From positions 1 to 11,681 of the forward strand of contig CAYQAJ010000163.1 of NCBI GenBank assembly GCA_964415245.1: a stretch of 11,681 nt of DNA. Direction: 5' to 3'. Each line of letters begins with the position of its first letter. Positions within the stretch are counted from its first letter, which is position 1. Source of the DNA: CAYQAJ01 sp964415245. GTDB lineage: Bacteria; Planctomycetota; Planctomycetia; Pirellulales; Pirellulaceae. The position numbers were made by a program, and so were the translations under genes. Positions 1-4,594 of the stretch are shown one piece after another. Below the pieces are notes generated by a model that had not been told where the DNA came from, made no database searches, and worked only from the letters and a program-made list of their open reading frames with translations.

Positions 1-111
1 GGAAGACGAAAGCTAGAGCGTGTTTCAATACCGTCTCGGAGAAGGGGACAGGCACATTTTGCTCCTAGGACTGCGCAAAATGAGCCAGTCCCCGACGGTT
101 TTGAAGTCGCG
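1..111. other. Left-edge intergenic sequence
   Basis: No coding sequence is supported here. The stretch holds the REP-like hairpin at 44-93 and ends at the stop codon of the leftward SRAP gene. Whatever gene lies further left is outside the window. Confidence 0.6.
44..93. repeat. REP-like imperfect palindrome
   Basis: The 19-nt arms at 44-62 (GGGGACAGGCACATTTTGC) and 75-93 pair at 17 of 19 positions, with two A-A mismatches, around a 12-nt loop that contains CCTAGG. The hairpin starts 18 nt beyond the stop codon of the leftward SRAP gene, so it could end or stabilise that transcript. The long, GC-rich, imperfect arms look more like a dispersed REP/MITE-type element than a simple intrinsic terminator, because no T-run follows. 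That it belongs to a dispersed family is an inference from its shape. Confidence 0.7.
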
Positions 112-816
112 TCATTGCGCTTCCGCCGCCAGGCAGCGAGGGTCGTCGTTGCGGGCGTTGTTGACGAAGCGGCTTACTTCGTCGGTGAACAGCTTGCCCT
201 CGTACGGCACGAGCAGGTGCTGGAGCTCGTCGCCGTCTTGCAGTTTCGGGTCGAGCCAATCGTCGTAGTCCGATTCGTCGAGGATTACGGGCATGCGGTC
301 GTGAATGCCGCGGGTGGCGTCGTTGGCGTCGGTGGTGATGATCGTACACGTCTCTAGCGGACCGGCGCTTCTGCCGCCGGCGCCTTGCTCGTCAGACTTT
401 GCGGCGCCGCCCGACCACGATTCCCATAGGCCCGCAAATGCGAACACGCGGTCCTTCGGCAGGTGAATGTGGAAAGGCCGTTTCTCCTTGCCTTCCTTTT
501 TCCATTCGTAGTAGCCGTCCGCCGCGATCAGACATCGCCGCTTGCGCAGCGCCGTGCGAAACGACGGCTTCTCGGCCACCGTCTCACCGCGGGCGTTGAT
601 CATTCGCGCGCCCATCAAAGGGTCCTTGGCCCAGCTTGGGATCAGCCCCCACCGCAGCATGCTCAGGCTGCGCTTTCCGTCGGCGCTCGCGCGAACGGCT
701 GCCACCTCCTGTGTGGGCGCGATGTTGAATCGCAGCGCGAGCTGCGGCGCCGACTGAAGGCGAAAGTGCTCGACGAGAACGCGGGCCGGGGTGCGTAGGG
801 TGAAGCGACCGCACAT
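112..816 (-). CDS. SRAP-family abasic-site DNA-protein crosslink protein (YedK/HMCES type)
   Basis: Proteins of the SRAP family bind abasic sites in single-stranded DNA and form a stable thiazolidine crosslink through Cys2, shielding the lesion during replication. The sequence begins MCGRF, placing the essential cysteine at position 2 after Met removal, and this fixes the start at 816 even though the frame stays open far upstream. The other family residues are present: the active-site Asn in the INARGE motif (N74), Glu in DGYYEW (E104) and His in IHDRMPV (H172). The length of 234 aa is normal for the family. Residues about 135-153 form a Gly/Ser/Ala-rich insert between the WESW strand and the TIITTDAN strand, probably a surface loop. 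No Shine-Dalgarno is visible upstream. The gene stands alone, divergent from the metallophosphoesterase gene. It is not SOS-linked by any operator I can see. Confidence 0.95.
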   Translation of the reverse strand: MCGRFTLRTPARVLVEHFRLQSAPQLALRFNIAPTQEVAAVRASADGKRSLSMLRWGLIPSWAKDPLMGARMINARGETVAEKPSFRTALRKRRCLIAADGYYEWKKEGKEKRPFHIHLPKDRVFAFAGLWESWSGGAAKSDEQGAGGRSAGPLETCTIITTDANDATRGIHDRMPVILDESDYDDWLDPKLQDGDELQHLLVPYEGKLFTDEVSRFVNNARNDDPRCLAAEAQ

Positions 817-1075
817 GGGGGTTGTTGGGGGGGTGTTTTTCGGAGCGCTAACCCGCAAGCGGGGTGGGGAACGGGGTGGTTTGCTAGCGTCGGTGGCAAT
901 GGGGATATTGCGGCGGTTCAGGGAGACGGTGGGCGCCGCACAATCGGTATTTTCGCAACAATCCTTACGATCCGCAAAGTCGGGGGACGATAAATCGGGA
1001 GGGAAACCATAGCTCCCTGGGGCTACACCCTGCGCTGGTGGCAACGGATCGCCACCGTGCCACCGTGCCGACGCC

Positions 1076-1080
1076 AAGGA
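1076..1080 (+). promoter_or_regulatory. Weak ribosome binding site
   Basis: AAGGA lies 13 nt upstream of the ATG at 1094, a little further than usual. It is compatible with the chosen start but does not prove it. Confidence 0.35.
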
Positions 1081-1093
1081 AAAGGCGACGCCG

Positions 1094-2569
1094 ATGCTCG
1101 TCATCGTCAGCGATCTGCATTTAACCGACGGAACCGCCGCTCCCACGCTGCACCCGGCCGCGCTCGACCTATTGACCGTGCGGATCCGCGACCTGGCCCA
1201 GCACGCTTCGTGGCGGGCCGACGGCGTGTACCGGCCACTGTCGCGCATCGACCTGGTGCTGCTGGGCGACACGCTCGATCTCGTAGACTCGGCCCGCTGG
1301 CTGCGGAGCGCAACGCGCCCCTGGCATGACTCCCAGGCGCCGGCGACCGTCGAGGTCGTCTGCGGCATCGTCGACGACATTTTGCGGCACAACAGCCGAT
1401 CACTCTCGGCGCTGCGGGCCCTGGCGGCCGAGGGGTCGGTCCGTCTGGCGACGCACTCCGGCTATCCCGGCCGGCCCGTGGAAGAGCAGGCGGTGGCCGT
1501 GCGAATCCACTACATGGTGGGCAACCGCGACTGGCTGATGCACTCGGCCGGTTCCGACTACGATCTTCTACGCCGAAAAGTTGCGCGTCATCTGGGACTG
1601 GCCGGATCCGCCGGCGGCGTCTGGCCACACGATCCCAGCGAAAGCGGCGAGCTACTGGAAGTGCTCCGCCGTCACCGCGTCGTCGCGCGGCACGGCGACG
1701 TGTTCGATCCGATCAGCTTCAGTGCCCATCGCGACGAGAGCAGCATCGGCGACGCCCTGCTGATCGAGCTTCTGGGCCGCTTCCACCTGTCGCTTGCCCA
1801 CGAGCTGGCCGGCGAAGTGCCCGATGCGGCGCTGGCGGGCCTCGAAAACATGCATCATGTTCGGCCGCTCACCGCCGTGCCGCATTGGCTCTCCTCCATG
1901 CTGGCGCGGTGGTGTCCGGCGGCGGCGCTCTCGGCAAAGATCGAATCGCTGTGGAACGAGCTGGCCGACGCCTTGCTCGCAATTCCGGCCGTTCGCGACA
2001 TGGCTGCGCACAACCACCTGCCCCTCGACGACTTGCGGGAAGCCCTTGCACTGCGAACCGGACCGGCGGCCGACCGCCGCGCCGCGATCGCGGCCTGCCG
2101 ACGACTGGAGGCCCGTCAGGGTGCGTATGCCCGGCATGCCCTGGCCGAGGCCGACTTCCGCAACCGCCGTGCTCGCTACATCGTGTACGGCCATACACAC
2201 CGCGCCGAGACGGTGCCGCTGGAAGCGAGCCACGCCGACGCCTTCGTGCTCAACCAGTTGTATTTCAACGCGGGCACGTGGCGGCGCGTGCTGCACCCAA
2301 CCGTGCACACCGACGGCCCGACCGAGTTCATGCCCATCGAGCACTTCACCTGCCTGGCCTTCTATCAGGGAGATGAGCGAGGCGGGCGGCCGTTTGAAAC
2401 TTGGTCGGGCACGCTTTCGGTTCCCGGTGGCGACGGCGTGGTCCGCCGCGTCGATGAGCCACAGAGTGGCGCGGCATCGGCTCGAACCGCGCCGGCAGTG
2501 GGCATGACGCGAGCGCCGCATTTCGCCATGCCGGCCGCGTCGCGCAGCGCCGCCAATGCGCATCGGTGA
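1094..2569 (+). CDS. LpxH-like calcineurin-family metallophosphoesterase, enlarged
   Basis: This 491-aa protein carries the complete dinuclear-metal signature of calcineurin-like phosphoesterases: SDLHL (D7, H9), LLGDTLDL (D59), VGNRDW (N144), ARHGDVFD (H200) and YGHTHR (H367, H369). The GNRDW form resembles the GNRDF of LpxH, the UDP-2,3-diacylglucosamine hydrolase of lipid A synthesis, so hydrolysis of a phosphate or pyrophosphate ester is likely. The protein is about twice the length of LpxH. Long segments separate the metal motifs: residues 65-140, and 205-360, which is mostly helical and Ala/Leu/Arg-rich. Residues 452-491 form a low-complexity tail. There is no signal peptide or membrane helix, so a cytoplasmic enzyme is expected. 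The start at 1094 puts the first motif at residue 7, as in relatives. cutA follows after 72 nt on the same strand. The substrate is not known from sequence. Confidence 0.85.
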   Translation: MLVIVSDLHLTDGTAAPTLHPAALDLLTVRIRDLAQHASWRADGVYRPLSRIDLVLLGDTLDLVDSARWLRSATRPWHDSQAPATVEVVCGIVDDILRHNSRSLSALRALAAEGSVRLATHSGYPGRPVEEQAVAVRIHYMVGNRDWLMHSAGSDYDLLRRKVARHLGLAGSAGGVWPHDPSESGELLEVLRRHRVVARHGDVFDPISFSAHRDESSIGDALLIELLGRFHLSLAHELAGEVPDAALAGLENMHHVRPLTAVPHWLSSMLARWCPAAALSAKIESLWNELADALLAIPAVRDMAAHNHLPLDDLREALALRTGPAADRRAAIAACRRLEARQGAYARHALAEADFRNRRARYIVYGHTHRAETVPLEASHADAFVLNQLYFNAGTWRRVLHPTVHTDGPTEFMPIEHFTCLAFYQGDERGGRPFETWSGTLSVPGGDGVVRRVDEPQSGAASARTAPAVGMTRAPHFAMPAASRSAANAHR

Positions 2570-2629
2570 TGGGCTGCCGAGCTGCCACTGGCTCTGCAAG
2601 TGCGAACTTCCGGTAGGATCCATCCATCC

Positions 2630-2634
2630 AAGGA
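2630..2634 (+). promoter_or_regulatory. Ribosome binding site that decides the cutA start
   Basis: AAGGA sits 7 nt upstream of the GTG at 2642. The alternative GTG at 2600 has no such site and would add 14 residues absent from the CutA fold, so 2642 is preferred. Confidence 0.65.
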
Positions 2635-2641
2635 ATCCGCC

Positions 2642-2968
2642 GTGGCACGAGCGATTCAGGTCGTTACCACCGCCGGTTCAGAGGCCGACGCAAAGCGCAT
2701 TGCCGCGGCCCTCGTCGACCGGCGACTGGCCGCATGCGTGCAGGTGAGCGGCCCCATCGAAAGCCACTACCATTGGCAGGGAAAGCGCGAAACGTCCCAG
2801 GAGTGGCTTTGCACGATCAAGACACAGGCCAACCTCTACCCTGCCCTCGAACGGGCCATCCTCGAGCTGCACTCCTACGATGTGCCCGAAATCCTGGCGA
2901 CCGAGGTGGCCACCGGCAACGCCGCCTACCTAAAATGGCTCGAAAGCTCGGTCGACGCAGGCCAATGA
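2642..2968 (+). CDS. cutA: CutA1-type divalent cation tolerance protein
   Basis: CutA proteins are small trimeric alpha/beta proteins of the ferredoxin-like, PII-resembling fold. They are linked to copper and divalent cation tolerance, although their exact role is unsettled. The 108 aa match the family from end to end: VVTTAGSEADAKRIAAALV at the N-terminus, the invariant RRLAACVQV strand (28-36), HWQGKRE (44-50), the CTIKT strand (57-61) and the signature HSYDVPEILA (77-86). Translation is taken from GTG 2642 because an AAGGA site lies 7 nt upstream. The stop codon lies inside the first copy of a tandem ATGACGCA octamer, next to the large palindrome at 2974-3084. The gene is probably co-oriented and perhaps co-transcribed with the upstream phosphoesterase, with no obvious functional link. 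Confidence 0.93.
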   Translation: MARAIQVVTTAGSEADAKRIAAALVDRRLAACVQVSGPIESHYHWQGKRETSQEWLCTIKTQANLYPALERAILELHSYDVPEILATEVATGNAAYLKWLESSVDAGQ

Positions 2969-2973
2969 CGCAA

Positions 2974-3084
2974 TGACGCATGCGAATGACCAATGACCAA
3001 ATCCAAATGACCAATGTCGGCAGCGTCGCTTCGCGCTGAAATTGGTCATTTGGATTTGGTCATTGGTCATTTCCTTATGCGTCA
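2974..3084. repeat. 111-bp palindromic element made of AATGACC heptad repeats
   Basis: Two 31-nt arms (2985-3015 and 3041-3071) are exact inverted copies of each other. Each arm reads as heptads AATGACC, AATGACC, AAATCCA, AATGACC followed by AAT. The inverted symmetry continues outwards to 8-bp ends, TGACGCAT at 2974-2981 and ATGCGTCA at 3077-3084. It also continues inwards to CAGCG/CGCTG (3021-3025 and 3034-3038) around the loop TCGCTTCG. Related copies occur at 4498-4528 and 10095-10181. It has MITE/REP character and no coding content. It begins 6 bp after the cutA stop codon, so it may also influence the 3' end of that transcript. Confidence 0.9.
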
Positions 3085-3145
3085 CGTCGTCTAGCGGTTC
3101 GACCGCCATTTTGTGCAATTCCTCTCATATCGCGCCGCACGCCCC

Positions 3146-3580
3146 ATGCTTCGCTTTCACGTCAGCGTTCATGCTTTGCCGCCGCGGGTTGCGCCGGGCC
3201 CGGAGATTGCGATCGATGGCGGCGAATACCCGACTTTGGGCATCGAACCCGCCATGCTCGCCACGCCCATGTCGGTGAGCTTCGAGCAGGCGGCCGAAGC
3301 CCTGCAGTTACTCCCGCGGATGTACCTCGAGCCCGACGGCTCGTTCGTGTGGGTCAGCCCCTCGGGCGAAGAGCCGTGGCAGGTCGACGGCAATTTGCTC
3401 GACCGAGACGGAGCGCTGATGCTCCTCGACCTCAAAGGAACCTGCCCCCCCAAAGAGTTCGACCAGCTTCTGCGCTCGGTCGGCTGGCCGGAAACGCCCC
3501 TGATGTTCCAGCTCATGCGGCAGGCGGTGTTTCTCGATGAGCCGAATTTCCGCCGCTTTGCGGGTTCGGCAACGAGATGA
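3146..3580 (+). CDS. Uncharacterised small protein (144 aa)
   Basis: I do not recognise this family. The 144-aa product starts MLRFHVSVHA, has no signal peptide or membrane helix, and looks like a soluble mixed alpha/beta protein. Residues 60-80 (YLEPDGSFVWVSPSGEEPWQ) and 82-98 (NLLDRDGALMLLDLKG) look like beta strands with turns. Residues 102-140 are probably helical, with the region GWPETPLMFQLMRQAVF. Codon use has the GC-rich third position of the neighbouring genes, which supports a real gene. No Shine-Dalgarno precedes the ATG. A GTG at 3113 in the same frame would add 11 residues but has no better signal. It lies between the palindromic element and a hairpin at 3594-3610, and is convergent with tonB. 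It may be a lineage-specific protein, and nothing in the sequence suggests a function. Confidence 0.7.
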   Translation: MLRFHVSVHALPPRVAPGPEIAIDGGEYPTLGIEPAMLATPMSVSFEQAAEALQLLPRMYLEPDGSFVWVSPSGEEPWQVDGNLLDRDGALMLLDLKGTCPPKEFDQLLRSVGWPETPLMFQLMRQAVFLDEPNFRRFAGSATR

Positions 3581-3593
3581 CGCTCAGTGAATC

Positions 3594-3610
3594 GTCAGGC
3601 ACAGCCTGAC
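3594..3610. repeat. Short perfect hairpin between convergent genes
   Basis: GTCAGGC, ACA, GCCTGAC forms a 7-bp perfect stem with a 3-nt loop. It lies 13 nt after the stop codon of the rightward small gene and about 50 nt beyond the stop of leftward tonB, so it could serve as a two-way transcription end. No T-run follows on either strand, which fits a short dispersed repeat as well as it fits a terminator. Confidence 0.55.
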
Positions 3611-3660
3611 CTACTTGCCGAGTTTGACGCGGACTGATCTACGCGCAGTACACGGAGCAA

Positions 3661-4485
3661 TTAGGGCGGATCCAATCGGAAGCGGACCGGCAGCAGTTCT
3701 TCGGTTTCGATGGGCTTGCCGCCGCGGCGGGCCGGTGTGCCGCGCCACGTGCGGACCGTGTTGGCCGCTTCGGCGTCGAGTACCGAGTAGCCGCTGCTCT
3801 CGGCCACTTCGACGCGCGTCACGCGACCGTCGGCAGCGATCGTGATTCGCAGCATCACGACGCCTTCCCACCCGCGCTGCTGGGCCACTTGCGGATACCG
3901 CGGCGGGCGGTTGTTCGAGAAGTCGGGCGGAGTCTGATCGTCGTTGCCCACCTGCTGCGGTACCGGCGTCGCCGCGCTGGTGACCTGCGGCGGGCGGCGC
4001 GCGGCCAGTGTTCGTTCGAGGGGCGATGCGGTCTCGGTCGGCGGAGAAGCGGCCGAGTCGGGCGCGCTGGGCCGAGCCGGCAAGGGGAGCTGCGCCACGC
4101 GCTCCGAAAGCAGCGGATCAGTCGGGTCGGGCATCTCCCACGCATCCGCCACCGTCGATTCGGGAACGAACGTGCGGCTGGCGAGTCGAGCGCGATCGGG
4201 AGTTACCAGCACCGACTCCTCGGGAGGCGAAGGCGTATTGTCCGCGAGCGACACCGGTTCAGCCACGGTAAGTTGCACCACCGGCGATTCCGGTTCGGGC
4301 GGCTGCTGGATCAACTGAAGCTCGATTACCCGCGATTGCCCCGGCAGCCTGGCCGGCTCCGTGGCGCTGACCCAAAAGCTGCCGATTACCGCCAGCGCGC
4401 CGACCGTCACGTGAACGACGGCCGAGGTGACCACCGACTTGGCGCCGGTCGGGCGAAGCAGCGAGTGGAGAACGCGACAGCACAT
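3661..4485 (-). CDS. TonB family energy-transducing protein
   Basis: TonB couples the proton motive force, harvested by ExbB/ExbD in the inner membrane, to transport through outer-membrane receptors. The 274-aa product shows the classic order. A short cytoplasmic N-terminus is followed by one membrane helix (about 17-40, SVVTSAVVHVTVGALAVIGS). A Pro/Ser/Glu-rich periplasmic linker (about 60-190) follows. The C-terminal TonB domain (about 191-272) includes PPRYPQVAQQRGWEG, a VMLRITIAADGRV strand, VEVAESSGYSVLDAEA and a TW motif. The ATG at 4485 is chosen because a longer frame to 4578 would translate the intergenic heptad repeat and cross the likely -10 box at 4550-4555. The TonB-dependent receptor gene lies directly upstream on the same strand, 109 nt away, and is the probable partner. 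No exbB or exbD is in the window. Confidence 0.92.
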   Translation of the reverse strand: MCCRVLHSLLRPTGAKSVVTSAVVHVTVGALAVIGSFWVSATEPARLPGQSRVIELQLIQQPPEPESPVVQLTVAEPVSLADNTPSPPEESVLVTPDRARLASRTFVPESTVADAWEMPDPTDPLLSERVAQLPLPARPSAPDSAASPPTETASPLERTLAARRPPQVTSAATPVPQQVGNDDQTPPDFSNNRPPRYPQVAQQRGWEGVVMLRITIAADGRVTRVEVAESSGYSVLDAEAANTVRTWRGTPARRGGKPIETEELLPVRFRLDPP

Positions 4486-4497
4486 GGCGCGAATGGC

Positions 4498-4528
4498 AAT
4501 GACCAATGACCAAATCCCAATGACCAAT
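4498..4528. repeat. Solo copy of the AATGACC heptad repeat
   Basis: This 31-nt stretch matches the arm of the 2974-3084 palindrome with a single substitution (AAATCCC for AAATCCA in the third heptad) and has no inverted partner nearby. It lies 13 nt upstream of the tonB ATG, within the predicted leader RNA, and is therefore transcribed if the 4550-4555 promoter is real. Confidence 0.88.
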
Positions 4529-4549
4529 GCGAGGGATAGCCGCGCTCCA

Positions 4550-4555
4550 ATTATA
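4550..4555 (-). promoter_or_regulatory. Candidate -10 box for tonB
   Basis: The minus strand reads a perfect TATAAT in the otherwise GC-rich gap between the receptor stop codon and tonB, 64 nt upstream of the tonB ATG. No convincing -35 hexamer stands at the expected distance. If functional, it gives tonB a transcript of its own in addition to read-through from the receptor gene. Confidence 0.5.
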
Positions 4556-4594
4556 CAGTGCCCGAACCGCCCACGCACGGGGATTCGTGCCCGC

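Noticed and set aside
846..889. Inverted repeat CGCTAACC / GGTTTGCTAGCG upstream of the SRAP gene
   Set aside because: It needs a bulge of several nucleotides and lies in a G-rich, low-complexity stretch, so it is too weak to call as an operator or repeat.
817..1392. Upstream continuation of the SRAP frame (minus strand) by about 190 codons
   Set aside because: It runs antisense into the phosphoesterase gene, and the family requires Cys at position 2 after the Met at 816.
2614..2619. TAGGAT as a -10 box for cutA
   Set aside because: No -35 partner was found, and the gene may be read through from the phosphoesterase gene.
1652..2623. Open frame of 323 codons on the minus strand antisense to the phosphoesterase
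   Set aside because: All metal-binding motifs are on the plus strand; the antisense product shows no family features.
2974..3084. CRISPR array or ordinary terminator
   Set aside because: The heptads are contiguous, without spacers, and arranged as a palindrome. No T-run follows the stem.
4486..4578. Longer TonB start giving an N-terminus with LALVIGIWSLVI
   Set aside because: Those residues are a translation of the intergenic heptad repeat, and the likely -10 box lies inside the extension.
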